Source: an uncultured beta proteobacterium (GTDB lineage: Bacteria > Pseudomonadota > Gammaproteobacteria > Burkholderiales > Burkholderiaceae_C). Taken from it: a DNA stretch of 64,000 bases. A program made the translations under genes and the position numbers. Below the pieces are notes generated by a model. It was not told the DNA's origin. It was given only the letters and a program-made list of their open reading frames with translations, and did no database searches. The stretch lies in assembly GCA_903838565.1 (NCBI GenBank), contig CAILZB010000056.1, forward strand, positions 19,413-83,412. Direction: 5' to 3'. Below, piece after piece: positions 49,297-58,279 of this stretch. The first letter of the stretch is position 1, and each line of letters opens with the position of its first letter.

Positions 49297-52293
49297 ATGA
49301 AGTCTTCTTTGCGCTTTGGCCCGGCGCTGCTGGCGCTGCTGGCCGGGGTGATGCTGCTGGGAGCCATGGGCTACAAGCTGGTGCGGGAGCGCCATACGGA
49401 GATCGCCGTGGCGAGCACGCAAACCCAGAATTTCGCGCGCCTGCTGGAGGAGCACGCGCGCCAGACGCTGCACCGCGTGAACACCACCCTGACGCAGGCC
49501 GAAGCGGCGCTTGAGCGGCGGCGCGCTGCCGGCGAAGGCAGGCCCGAACAGCAGTTGCAAACGCTGATGACGCAGCTGTCGGCGGACCGACTGATCCAGT
49601 CCTTTCTGGTGCTGGACGCCGCTGGCGCGGTCGTGCTCTCGACTCAGTCCAATGACGTTTTGTCGTCAGGCGTTCAGGCCGATGCGGACTATTTTTCGCC
49701 GCATGTTCGCGGTGCAGACCGCGAGTTGGTGTTTGGCGCGCCACGTCGCAGCACCGCCACCGGCCAGTGGCTGCTGCCCGTGAGCCACCGCCTGAGTCTG
49801 GCGGACGGCGGATTTGGCGGTGTCATCGTCGGCATGGTGCAGTCAGCCTATTTCCAGTCCTTTTACGACTCGATGGATCATGGCGCGCACACGCAGGTCA
49901 CGCTCTTTCTTTCGTCGGGCTCGGTCGCCGTGACTTCGCCCTTTGATGCTGCCGTCGTCGGGCGCGACATGTCGGCGCTGGCGCTCTTTCGGGACCATCT
50001 TCCGGCTTGGCCCACGGGGACGGTGCGCGAGCTTGATGCCAGGGACGGACTGGATCGCGCCTTCAGCTACCGTGCGCTGAACGACTATCCCGTGGTGGTG
50101 AGCTACAGCCTGGCGTTGGACGGCGTATTGGCGGATTGGCGCGACACCGCCTGGCGCGAAGGTTTGCTGGCGCTGTGCGGAATCGGCCTGCTGCTGGGGG
50201 CGGCGACGAAGCTGGCCCGCACCGAACGGGGGCGGGCCTTGGCCGAGAAGACCCTGGTCGAAAGCGAGAACCGCTACCGCTCGCTGATCGACTTCTCTCC
50301 CGTGGGCATCGCCGTGCACAAGGACGGCCGCGTTCTCTACGCGAATCCGGCAGTGCTCCAGATGGTGGGGGCGCGCAGCGCTGCCGAGGTCGTGGGGCGG
50401 CCGCTGCTGGACTTCGTTCATCCCGATTACCGGGAAATCGCCGTGACGCGGGGGCGCCGGGCAATGGCGCAGGAAGGCAACGAGCCCAGACTGGAGGAGA
50501 AATTTCTTCGCCTCGACGGCACGGTGTTCGACGTCGAGGTGCAGACCACGGTCATTCCGTTCGAAGGCGAACTCGCGGTGCGGGTCAGCATCCAGGATAT
50601 TTCCGAGCGCAAGCAGGCGCAGGCGAACCTGCGCATCGCGGCCACGGCCTTCGAGTCGCAGGACGGCATTCTCGTGACCGACACGAACAACGTCATTCTT
50701 CGCGTCAACCGCGCGTTCACCGAGATGACCGGTTACAGCGCAGAAGAAGCGGTGGGGCAGACGCCGCGCTTGCTGCGCTCGGGGCGCCAGGATCGGGTTT
50801 TTTATCAGCAGCTGTGGCAAACCCTGGGCAGCATCGGATCGTGGCAGGGCGAGATCTGGAACCGGCGCAAGAATGGCGAGGAATACCCTGAGCATCTGTC
50901 GATCACGGCGGTACGCGATGCGCAGGGGGTCTTGACGCATTACGTCGCCACCATGGTCGACATCACGCTGCGGCGCGCGGCGGCGGACGAAATCGAGCAA
51001 CTGGCCTTTTTTGATCCGCTCACCAAGCTGCCCAATCGCCGCTTGCTGCTGGACCGGCTGCGCCAGGCGCTTTCCGCTTGTGCCCGCCACAAGCTGCACG
51101 GAGCGCTGCTGTTTCTGGATCTGGACCATTTCAAGAATCTGAACGACACGCTCGGGCACGACATGGGCGACGCCTTGCTGCAACAGGTGGCCCAGCGTCT
51201 GAACAGCGTCGTGCGCGAGGGCGACACCGTGGCGCGGCTGGGCGGCGACGAATTCGTGCTGCTGCTGGAGGACCTGAGCGAACACGCGATCGAGGCGGCG
51301 GAACAGACCCAGGCCATCGGCGAGAAGATCCTGGCGGTGCTGAACCTGCCGTACCAGTTGGGCGCGCACCAGGACCACAGCACGGCGAGCATCGGTGCGG
51401 TGTTGTTCAGCGGCCAGCAACAGACCTTTGAAGACCTGCTCAAGCAAACCGACCTGGCCATGTACGCGGCCAAGGCGGCTGGGCGCAATGCGATCCGCTT
51501 CTTCGACCCGCAGATGCAGGCCAGCATCAGCGAGCGCGCAGCGCTGGAAGTGGATCTGCGCCAGGCCTTGTCGGAGCAGCAATTTCAACTGCATTTCCAG
51601 AAACAGGTCACGCACGACGGACGCTCGGTCGGGGCCGAGGTGCTGATCCGCTGGCTGCATCCGCAGCGTGGTCTGGTGCTGCCGGGCCAGTTCATCGCGC
51701 AGGCCGAGGAGACCGGGCAGATCCTGGCCATCGGCGAATGGGTGTTGCTGTCGGCGTGCAGCCAGCTCAAGCTGTGGGAGACGAGCGCTCACTGCGCGGA
51801 CCTGCGACTGGCCGTGAACGTGAGCGCGCGCCAGTTTCGCCAGAGCGATTTCGTTCAGACCGTGCAGTCGGTGCTGCAGCGCACCGGTGCGCGTGCCGAA
51901 CGGCTCAAGCTGGAATTGACCGAGAGCACGGTGCTGGACAATGTGCAGGACACCATCGCCAAGATGCACGCGCTCAAGGACCTGGGCGTGCGCTTCTCGA
52001 TCGACGACTTTGGCACTGGCCAGTCGTCGCTTTCCTACCTGACGCAGCTGCCTCTGGACCAGCTCAAGATCGACCAGAGCTTCGTGCGCAACATCGGCGT
52101 GCGTCCGGTGGACGCGCTGATCGCGCAGACCATCATCGGCATGGCCAACAACCTCGGTATGGAAGTCATCGCCGAGGGCGTGGAGACGCAGCAGCAGCGA
52201 GCCTTTTTGCAGCAGCACGGTTGTTTGCTGTGCCAGGGCTATCTGTTTGGCCGCCCCGTGCCGTTGCCGGAGTTCGAGGCCTCGCTGCCCTGA
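49297..52293 (+). CDS. Membrane sensor with dCache-like, PAS, GGDEF and EAL domains
   Basis: A 998-residue c-di-GMP signalling protein. A membrane helix (residues 8-27) leads into a periplasmic sensor to about 285, followed by a second membrane segment (WREGLLALCGIGLLLGA). Two PAS domains (about 325-445 and 447-570) precede GGDEF (RLGGDEFVLLLED, active-site form) and EAL. In the EAL part the first motif reads EVLIRW, and DDFGTGQSSLSYL, LKIDQSFVRNI and VIAEGVETQQQ are present, so phosphodiesterase activity is plausible. It begins one base after a TAXI binding protein gene, which may supply its periplasmic ligand signal. Confidence 0.93.
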   Translation: MKSSLRFGPALLALLAGVMLLGAMGYKLVRERHTEIAVASTQTQNFARLLEEHARQTLHRVNTTLTQAEAALERRRAAGEGRPEQQLQTLMTQLSADRLIQSFLVLDAAGAVVLSTQSNDVLSSGVQADADYFSPHVRGADRELVFGAPRRSTATGQWLLPVSHRLSLADGGFGGVIVGMVQSAYFQSFYDSMDHGAHTQVTLFLSSGSVAVTSPFDAAVVGRDMSALALFRDHLPAWPTGTVRELDARDGLDRAFSYRALNDYPVVVSYSLALDGVLADWRDTAWREGLLALCGIGLLLGAATKLARTERGRALAEKTLVESENRYRSLIDFSPVGIAVHKDGRVLYANPAVLQMVGARSAAEVVGRPLLDFVHPDYREIAVTRGRRAMAQEGNEPRLEEKFLRLDGTVFDVEVQTTVIPFEGELAVRVSIQDISERKQAQANLRIAATAFESQDGILVTDTNNVILRVNRAFTEMTGYSAEEAVGQTPRLLRSGRQDRVFYQQLWQTLGSIGSWQGEIWNRRKNGEEYPEHLSITAVRDAQGVLTHYVATMVDITLRRAAADEIEQLAFFDPLTKLPNRRLLLDRLRQALSACARHKLHGALLFLDLDHFKNLNDTLGHDMGDALLQQVAQRLNSVVREGDTVARLGGDEFVLLLEDLSEHAIEAAEQTQAIGEKILAVLNLPYQLGAHQDHSTASIGAVLFSGQQQTFEDLLKQTDLAMYAAKAAGRNAIRFFDPQMQASISERAALEVDLRQALSEQQFQLHFQKQVTHDGRSVGAEVLIRWLHPQRGLVLPGQFIAQAEETGQILAIGEWVLLSACSQLKLWETSAHCADLRLAVNVSARQFRQSDFVQTVQSVLQRTGARAERLKLELTESTVLDNVQDTIAKMHALKDLGVRFSIDDFGTGQSSLSYLTQLPLDQLKIDQSFVRNIGVRPVDALIAQTIIGMANNLGMEVIAEGVETQQQRAFLQQHGCLLCQGYLFGRPVPLPEFEASLP

Positions 52294-52305
52294 TGGAGCC
52301 GGAGC

Positions 52306-53064
52306 TCAGCGCGGCGCCAGCCGGATGGCGCCGTCCAGGCGTATCACTTCGCCGTTGAGCATGTCATTCTCGATGATGTGCTTGGCCAGTTTGGCGTAGT
52401 CGTTGGGCGTGCCCAGGCGCGAAGGGAAGGGCACGCTGGCGGCGAGCGCGTCCTGCACTTCCTGGGGCATGCCGAACAACATCGGCGTGCCGAAAATGCC
52501 CGGAGCGATCGTCATGTTGCGAATGCCGTTGCGTGCCAGGTCGCGCGCGATCGGCAGCGTCATGCCGACCACACCGCCCTTGGACGCGCTGTAGGCGGCC
52601 TGTCCGATCTGCCCGTCGTACGCGGCCACGGACGCGGTCGAAATCATCACGCCGCGCTCGCCCGTGGCAACGGGCGCGTTCTTGCTCATGGCCTCGGCCG
52701 CGAGTCGGATCATGTTGAAGCTGCCGATCAGATTCACGGTGACGGTTTTGCTGAAAACGGCGAGCGAGTGCGCGCCGCTCTTGCCCACGGTCTTTTCCGC
52801 AGGTGCGATGCCGGCGCAGTTCACCAGTCCCATCAGCTTGCCCAGGGAGACGGCCTTGGCCACGACCGCCTGGCCATCGGCCTCCTGGCTCACGTCGCAG
52901 CGCACGAAGGCGCCGCCGATTTCCTTGGCCACGGCCTCGCCCTTGTCCTGCTGCATGTCTGCGATGACGACGGTGGCGCCGTTGGCGGCGAGCATGCGTG
53001 CCGTGCCTTCGCCCAGTCCCGAGGCCCCGCCGGTGACGATGAATACTTTGCCTGCGATGTCCAT
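52306..53064 (-). CDS. SDR-family 3-hydroxyacyl-CoA dehydrogenase (type II, HSD10-like)
   Basis: A 252-residue short-chain dehydrogenase. [18 protein letters not shown] binds [16 protein letters not shown] is the NNAG-type motif, [25 protein letters not shown] includes the catalytic Ser-Tyr-Lys, and [22 protein letters not shown] matches the type II 3-hydroxyacyl-CoA dehydrogenase group. It would oxidise 3-hydroxyacyl-CoA intermediates of fatty-acid or branched-chain amino-acid breakdown. A palindrome resembling the LiuR operator lies just upstream. Confidence 0.9.
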   Translation of the reverse strand: MDIAGKVFIVTGGASGLGEGTARMLAANGATVVIADMQQDKGEAVAKEIGGAFVRCDVSQEADGQAVVAKAVSLGKLMGLVNCAGIAPAEKTVGKSGAHSLAVFSKTVTVNLIGSFNMIRLAAEAMSKNAPVATGERGVMISTASVAAYDGQIGQAAYSASKGGVVGMTLPIARDLARNGIRNMTIAPGIFGTPMLFGMPQEVQDALAASVPFPSRLGTPNDYAKLAKHIIENDMLNGEVIRLDGAIRLAPR

Positions 53065-53082
53065 GCTGACTCCCGATTTGAG

Positions 53083-53104
53083 TTGACGTTAACGTAAACG
53101 TCAA
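53083..53104. promoter_or_regulatory. LiuR-like palindromic operator upstream of the SDR gene
   Basis: TTGACGTTAACGTAAACGTCAA is a 22-bp palindrome with one central mismatch pair, 19 bp before the SDR start. The ACGTTaACGTaAACGT pattern resembles the site of the MerR-family regulator LiuR, which controls leucine and fatty-acid degradation in proteobacteria. Regulation by LiuR is inferred. Confidence 0.6.
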
Positions 53105-53260
53105 TTATGGCCCAAGGAGAAAGGCGGCCCGCACGACCGCGGGCCAAAGGCTGGCGGCGGGCGCGCTGCGAGCGCAGCGATAATCGCCACTTTGCAAGCC
53201 ACACGTAAAGCCCATGCCCCTGTCTTCGCGCTGTCTTGACCATCATTCAAGGGATTGCTG

Positions 53261-54916
53261 ATGGCCGAGCTGGATGACGATCTTTCCACGTCGACCGCGA
53301 TGGTGATCGACGGCAATCCGACGTCGCGCGCCATCCTGGTGGGGCAGTTGCGCGACTTCGGCGTGGGCACGGTGGTTCAGTGCAGCCGGCTGGCCGACGC
53401 GCGCAGACAACTCGAGTACCGCGTGTTCGACGTGGTGCTGTGCGAGCTCCATTTCGACAACGACCGGGCGAGCTCGGGCCAGGTCTTGCTGGACGACCTG
53501 CGCCGCAACCAGTTGCTGCCTTTTTCCACGGTCTTCATCATGGTCACGGGCGAGGCTACCTACGCCAAGGTGGCGGAGGCGGCAGAGTCGGCGCTGGACG
53601 GCTACCTGCTCAAACCCCATTCTTCCGGTCAGCTGGGGGACCGACTGCACGCGGCGCGCAAACGCAAGATCTCGCTGCAGGAGATCTTCTCGGCGATCGA
53701 ATCCGAAGAGTTTGATCGGGCCGCCGACCTGTGCATGCAGCGCTTCGAGTCGCGTGGCCTGTTCTGGCTCTACGCGGCGCGGGTCGGCGCCGAACTGATG
53801 CTGCGCACCGGCAAGTACGCGCAGGCGCAAACCCTGTATGAGGCCGTGGCGGTGGCCAAGACCCTGCCCTGGGCCAAGCTGGGGGTGGCGCGCTCCATGC
53901 TCGACGCCGGCCAGGCGCAACCCGCCAGCAGCACGCTGGAGAACCTCATCAGCGAGGACCCCAGCTACGTCGACGCCTACGAAGTGCTGGGGCGGGCACA
54001 GTTCGAGCTGGGACGCTTCGACCGGGCGCTGGCCAACTACAAGATGGCCAGCGACCTCACGCCCGCGTCCATCAGCCGCTTGCAGAACCTGGGACTGATG
54101 ACCTATTACTCCGGCGACCGGGTGGAAGCGGAAAAGATTCTGGACAAGACCACCCGGCTGGGCCTGGACTCCAAGATGTTCGACTGCCAGACCCTGGTGC
54201 TGCTGGCTTTTGCGCGCTTCGAAAGCGGCGACCGCAAGGGCTTGCAGCGTTGCTGCGACGACTTCGCGCGCGTGCTGGAAAAGAATCCCGGCGTGAAGCG
54301 GCTGCAGCGACTGTCGGCCGTGGTCGAGGCGCTGTCGCTGATGCAGGCGCACCAGTTGGCCAAGGCGCTGGACCTGGTGCGCTCCATGTGCAATACGGTG
54401 CGCGAGCCGGACTTCGATTTTGAGGCGGCATCGAATCTGGTGTCGCTGGTGGCGCAGCTGGCGCACAAGGCGATCCAGCTGGACGAAGTCGATCAGATGC
54501 TGGAAGCGCTGGCGATGCGCTTTTGCGCCAGCCGCGCACTGAGCGAACTGCTGGCGGGCGCGGCCCAGGTGCACGAGCCTTATGCCGAGCGCGTGCGCAG
54601 CGCGCATGTCAGGGTGCTCAAGCTGACCGAGCAGGCGATGAGCCTGAGCTTGGGCGGTGACCCCAGGGCGGCGGTGCAAAGCCTGATCGAACTGGGCGCG
54701 AGCTCGCTCAACAGCAAGCTCATCGAAACCGCGCAAGCGGTGCTGAATCGCTACGCGAGCAAGATCAACGACGCCAAGCCACTTCAGGATGCGGTGCAGG
54801 AGCTGCGTGCGCGCTTTCTCAAGACCAATCCGCGGCCCTCGCTGGGCGAGCAGAAACGCCAGGCCGGAGGCTTGCTGTTGCGCGTCGCCTCCCCGGCCAA
54901 GCCCGCCGCCGACTAG
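53261..54916 (+). CDS. Degenerate receiver domain with tetratricopeptide repeats
   Basis: A 551-residue cytoplasmic protein. Residues 12-130 have the receiver fold (MVIDGNPTSRAILVGQL, IMVTGEATYAKVAEAAE, DGYLLKPHS with Lys118), but the phospho-acceptor position is Glu62 in LCELHFD and only one acidic residue (Asp17) remains at the metal site. Residues 130-520 are TPR-like helices (RALANYKMASDLTPASISRLQNLG). It is probably an adaptor that does not need phosphorylation, with Glu mimicking the active state. ATG 53261 follows AAGGGA; its output partner is unknown. Confidence 0.82.
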   Translation: MAELDDDLSTSTAMVIDGNPTSRAILVGQLRDFGVGTVVQCSRLADARRQLEYRVFDVVLCELHFDNDRASSGQVLLDDLRRNQLLPFSTVFIMVTGEATYAKVAEAAESALDGYLLKPHSSGQLGDRLHAARKRKISLQEIFSAIESEEFDRAADLCMQRFESRGLFWLYAARVGAELMLRTGKYAQAQTLYEAVAVAKTLPWAKLGVARSMLDAGQAQPASSTLENLISEDPSYVDAYEVLGRAQFELGRFDRALANYKMASDLTPASISRLQNLGLMTYYSGDRVEAEKILDKTTRLGLDSKMFDCQTLVLLAFARFESGDRKGLQRCCDDFARVLEKNPGVKRLQRLSAVVEALSLMQAHQLAKALDLVRSMCNTVREPDFDFEAASNLVSLVAQLAHKAIQLDEVDQMLEALAMRFCASRALSELLAGAAQVHEPYAERVRSAHVRVLKLTEQAMSLSLGGDPRAAVQSLIELGASSLNSKLIETAQAVLNRYASKINDAKPLQDAVQELRARFLKTNPRPSLGEQKRQAGGLLLRVASPAKPAAD

Positions 54917-54928
54917 GACCTGGCGGCC

Positions 54929-55906
54929 TTACATCAACAGGTGTTCCCCGGCGTTGTCGCCGCCGAGCGTGACGTAGTTGACCTTGCGGATATCCATGAG
55001 CTTCTTGCCGCCGGCGTAGCTGATGGAGCTTTGCACGTCCTGCTCCATCTCGATCAGCGTGCTCGCCAGGGTGCCGCGGATCGGCTCCAGGATGCGCTTG
55101 CCTTCGACGTGCTTGTACTCGCCCTTGTTGAAGTCGGAGGCGCTGCCGTAGTATTCCTTGAACAGCTTGCCGTCGACCTCCACCGTCTGCCCCGGGCTCT
55201 CCTCGTGGCCGGCAAGCAGCGAGCCGATCATCACCATGGTGGCGCCGAAACGAATCGATTTGGCGATGTCGCCGTGCTCGCGTATGCCGCCGTCGGCGAT
55301 GATCGGCTTGGTCGCCACACGGGCACACCACTTCACCGCGCTGAGCTGCCAGCCACCGGTGCCAAAGCCGGTCTTGAGCTTGGTGATGCAGACCTTGCCC
55401 GGGCCGATCCCGACCTTGGTCGCATCCGCGCCCCAGTTCTCCAGGTCGATCACCGCTTCGGGCGTGGCCACATTGCCGGCGATGACGAAGGCGGCGGGCA
55501 TCTTTTCCTTCAGATACACGATCATGTTCTTCACGCTGTCGGAGTGTCCGTGCGCGATGTCGATGGTGATGTATTCAGGAATCAGTCCCAGCGCGACCAA
55601 CTGGTCCACGGTGTCGTAGTCCGGCTGCTTCACGCCCAGTGAAATCGATGCATACAGGCCCAGCGCCTTCATGTCCTGGACAAACTTCACGTTGTCCAGA
55701 TCGAAGCGGTGCATCACGTAGAAGTAGCCGTTCTGTGCCAGCCAGACGCAAATCTTCTGGTTCACCACGGTCTTCATGTTGGCCGGGACGACCGGCAGTC
55801 GAAAGCTGCGTGCGCCCAGCGTGACGCTGGCGTCGCATTCGCTGCGGCTGTCGACGCGGCATTTGCGCGGCAGCAGAAGAATGTTGTCGTAGTCGAAAAT
55901 TTCCAT
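54929..55906 (-). CDS. guaC: GMP reductase
   Basis: A 325-residue enzyme. [13 protein letters not shown] starts the barrel; [20 protein letters not shown] holds the catalytic Cys, [31 protein letters not shown] is the phosphate-binding part and [21 protein letters not shown] the flap typical of the GuaC form. It converts GMP to IMP with NADPH, linking guanine and adenine nucleotide pools. ATG 55906 follows GGAGTGA. The leader between the upstream gene and guaC contains a terminator-like structure with a competing pairing. Confidence 0.95.
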   Translation of the reverse strand: MEIFDYDNILLLPRKCRVDSRSECDASVTLGARSFRLPVVPANMKTVVNQKICVWLAQNGYFYVMHRFDLDNVKFVQDMKALGLYASISLGVKQPDYDTVDQLVALGLIPEYITIDIAHGHSDSVKNMIVYLKEKMPAAFVIAGNVATPEAVIDLENWGADATKVGIGPGKVCITKLKTGFGTGGWQLSAVKWCARVATKPIIADGGIREHGDIAKSIRFGATMVMIGSLLAGHEESPGQTVEVDGKLFKEYYGSASDFNKGEYKHVEGKRILEPIRGTLASTLIEMEQDVQSSISYAGGKKLMDIRKVNYVTLGGDNAGEHLLM

Positions 55907-55975
55907 GGGTCACTCCATTCACAAAAGAGGGGATGTGAGCGCTTGGACTGAACCCGGTTTTGTTTTTTGCAACGG

Positions 55976-56013
55976 AAAAAACAAAAAACCGGGCCACAAA
56001 TGCTTGGGCCCGG
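55976..56013 (-). terminator. Intrinsic terminator, with a possible antiterminator pairing, in the guaC leader
   Basis: On the minus strand CCGGGCC and GGCCCGG (56013-56007 and 55995-55989) form a 7-bp stem followed at once by TTTTTTGTTTTTT, a classical Rho-independent terminator after the PAS-GGDEF gene. The T-tract and its CCGG can also pair with AAAAAACAAAACCGGG downstream (55968-55953), so two structures exclude each other. guaC starts about 70 nt later. Confidence 0.8.
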
Positions 56014-56066
56014 TGCTTGATTCTAGCAGCCTGCTTTTCCGGCCCTGGATCGGGGCTGCCGGCCTG

Positions 56067-57929
56067 TCACGACGCGTGAAACCGGACCTGGTTTCGCCCC
56101 GCGTCCTTGGCCTGGTACATGGCGGCATCGGCCCATTTGAGGATGTCTTCCTGGCTCGCGTCGTGGTTCACGAAGACGACGCCGCCGATGCTGGCCGAGC
56201 AGCGGTGTTCGACCACGCTGTCGGCCTTGCCGTCGCGCGTCAAGACCAGGCGGTAGGGCTGCGACAGCGAAGCGCGGATCTTCTCGGCCACGGCCCTGGC
56301 CTGCTCGGTCGACAGCGCCTTGTCGTCATCGAGTTCACCCAGCAGCACGACAAATTCATCGCCGCCGAAGCGCGCCACCGTGTCGACTTCGCGCACACAG
56401 GCACTCAAACGCCTCGCCACTTCCTGCAGCAACAAGTCGCCCACGACGTGACCGTGGGCGTCGTTCAAGGGTTTGAAATTGTCCAGGTCCAGGAACAGCA
56501 GCGCTGCAAAATGGCCGCTGCGCTTGCTCGCCGTCATCGACTGATCCAGCCGGTCGTTGAGCAGGCGGCGGTTGGGCAATTGCGTGAGCGGGTCGTAGAA
56601 AGCGAGCTCGTGCACCCGGCTCTCCAGCAGCTTGCGCTCGGTGATTTCGCGCGTGATGCCGTGGTAGCCGGTGATCAGACCCTGCTCGTTGCGCTCAGGC
56701 TTGGACAGGACTTCGCCCCACAGCAAACGGCCGTCCTTGCACCGGTGCTGCACCGAGAAGGTCAGAAAACCCTCAGTCCTCGCATCATCGTGCGGCCGCG
56801 CTGCCTGGCTCAACAATTCCTTGACCACGGCCACGCCCTCTTCGGTGAACATGTCGAACACGTGGCACCCGATGACTTCGTGCGCCGCGTAGCCGCGCAG
56901 GCGTTCGTCGGCCGGACTGATGTAGGTGATGCGCAGCTCGCGGTTGGCCTTCCAGATCACGTCCAGCGCGTCCTCGGTCAGCAGGCGATAGAGGGCTTCG
57001 CTTTCCTTCAAGCGCTGCGCGAGCGCAGCCAGCGCCTCTTGCTTTTCGCTGCGTTCGGTGGTGTCCGCAATGAAGGCATTGAACTCGTAGCAGCCATCCT
57101 TCCTGAGCGCGGAGATCGAGAGGTCGACGGGAAACTCCTCGCCGTTGCGGCGCAAGGCGAGGACTTCGATGCGCCGATTCAGGATGGGCGATTCGCCTGT
57201 GGCCAGGAAATGGGCCATCCCTTGCCGGTACGCCGCGCGCCCGCTTTGCGGCGTGATGGTGTCGTGCAGCATTTGCCCCAGCGTCTCGTCCCGGGTCCAG
57301 CCGAACATGGTCTGTGCGCTCGCGTTCCAGTCCGTGATGCGTCCCTGCTGGTCCATGGTGATGACGGCGTCCAGCGAGGTATCCAGAATGCTGCGCAGGC
57401 GCGATTCGCTTTCGCGCAGGGCCAGCGTACGCTGCTGCACCAGCGCCTCCAGAGCGCTGTTGCGCTCCTGCAATCCCTTGAGCGGATAGACCTCGCCCTG
57501 CTGGACCAATGAGTAGGGAATGGAGATGCCGCTGTGCACGATCTTCCAGTCTTCGCCCTCCAGCCGGAAAATCAGCACCAAGCGCGCGGTTTCGCGCGAC
57601 AGGATGTGGTCTGGCAAGGGAAGGTGGATGTGAAAGAAGGCCGTGGCGACGACCACGTCCGGGCTCAGATCCTGCAGCGCAATGTCCAGCATCTCGATGC
57701 GGATGCGGCCCGGCACCTGGGAAAAATCCTGGCGCGTGATCTGGGCCCATTGGGCGCGGTACTTGACCAGAAAATCGCCGCCGCCGGTGTAGCCGCTGAA
57801 GTTCTCGCTGAAGCGCTCGGTCAGGCCCTCATCGCGTGACGCATACATCTCGATGTACGCGTCAAACAGCGAGCGAATGCGGCGATGACGATCCGTTTGC
57901 AGGGGGTCGAACATGAAAACCCATTTCAT
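56067..57929 (-). CDS. NTF2-like, PAS, PAS, GGDEF diguanylate cyclase
   Basis: A 620-residue cytoplasmic protein with no membrane segment. An NTF2/SnoaL-like domain (about 5-150, RIRSLFDAYIEMYASRDEGL and WKIVHSGISIPY), a short coiled coil (LQERNSALEALVQQR), two PAS domains (about 175-300 and 310-430) and GGDEF (RFGGDEFVVLLGE) with the N-terminal FLDLDNFKPLNDAHGH. It should make c-di-GMP in response to an internal signal. The start is uncertain: ATG 57929 (MKWVFMFDP) or ATG 57914 (MFDPLQTDR); neither has a strong ribosome binding site. The terminator at 55976-56013 ends it. Confidence 0.88.
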   Translation of the reverse strand: MKWVFMFDPLQTDRHRRIRSLFDAYIEMYASRDEGLTERFSENFSGYTGGGDFLVKYRAQWAQITRQDFSQVPGRIRIEMLDIALQDLSPDVVVATAFFHIHLPLPDHILSRETARLVLIFRLEGEDWKIVHSGISIPYSLVQQGEVYPLKGLQERNSALEALVQQRTLALRESESRLRSILDTSLDAVITMDQQGRITDWNASAQTMFGWTRDETLGQMLHDTITPQSGRAAYRQGMAHFLATGESPILNRRIEVLALRRNGEEFPVDLSISALRKDGCYEFNAFIADTTERSEKQEALAALAQRLKESEALYRLLTEDALDVIWKANRELRITYISPADERLRGYAAHEVIGCHVFDMFTEEGVAVVKELLSQAARPHDDARTEGFLTFSVQHRCKDGRLLWGEVLSKPERNEQGLITGYHGITREITERKLLESRVHELAFYDPLTQLPNRRLLNDRLDQSMTASKRSGHFAALLFLDLDNFKPLNDAHGHVVGDLLLQEVARRLSACVREVDTVARFGGDEFVVLLGELDDDKALSTEQARAVAEKIRASLSQPYRLVLTRDGKADSVVEHRCSASIGGVVFVNHDASQEDILKWADAAMYQAKDAGRNQVRFHAS

Positions 57930-58279
57930 CAGACGTCCGTCGATCAGACACCCATCCGACAGGCTGGACCCGGCCTGCGATGCCGGCAACTTTACCACCC
58001 TGCGTCGAATGGGGAAAGCGGCTTTTACCCCAGTCCAGCGTGAGCAACACAGGAGCCGGGATGCGCCATGCTTGTGCGGCGCCCACCGGCGATCCGCTTC
58101 GGACTATGGCGTCAGCGTGGGCCGCATCAGGAAAGTTGGAATCGTGGCGCTCCGGTTGAGCCCGCTCAAGGCGACATCCTCCGGTCTGTGCTAGGTGCAA
58201 AGACAGAGACGGCCGCTGTCGATCCCAGTGCTCTCACGAGAATCAATTTTGGAATTCTGCCGACCCACGGGGTGCGATA
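57930..58279. other. Divergent intergenic region, no gene seen
   Basis: About 350 bases separate the minus-strand GGDEF gene and the plus-strand haem sensor kinase. I searched for a c-di-GMP riboswitch, a small ORF with a ribosome binding site and a sigma-54 GG-N10-GC promoter and found none I could support. It must hold promoters for both genes. Confidence 0.5.

Noticed and set aside
57930..58279. Possible c-di-GMP riboswitch before the GGDEF or kinase gene
   Set aside because: The conserved GEMM core sequences and tetraloop arrangement are not present on either strand.
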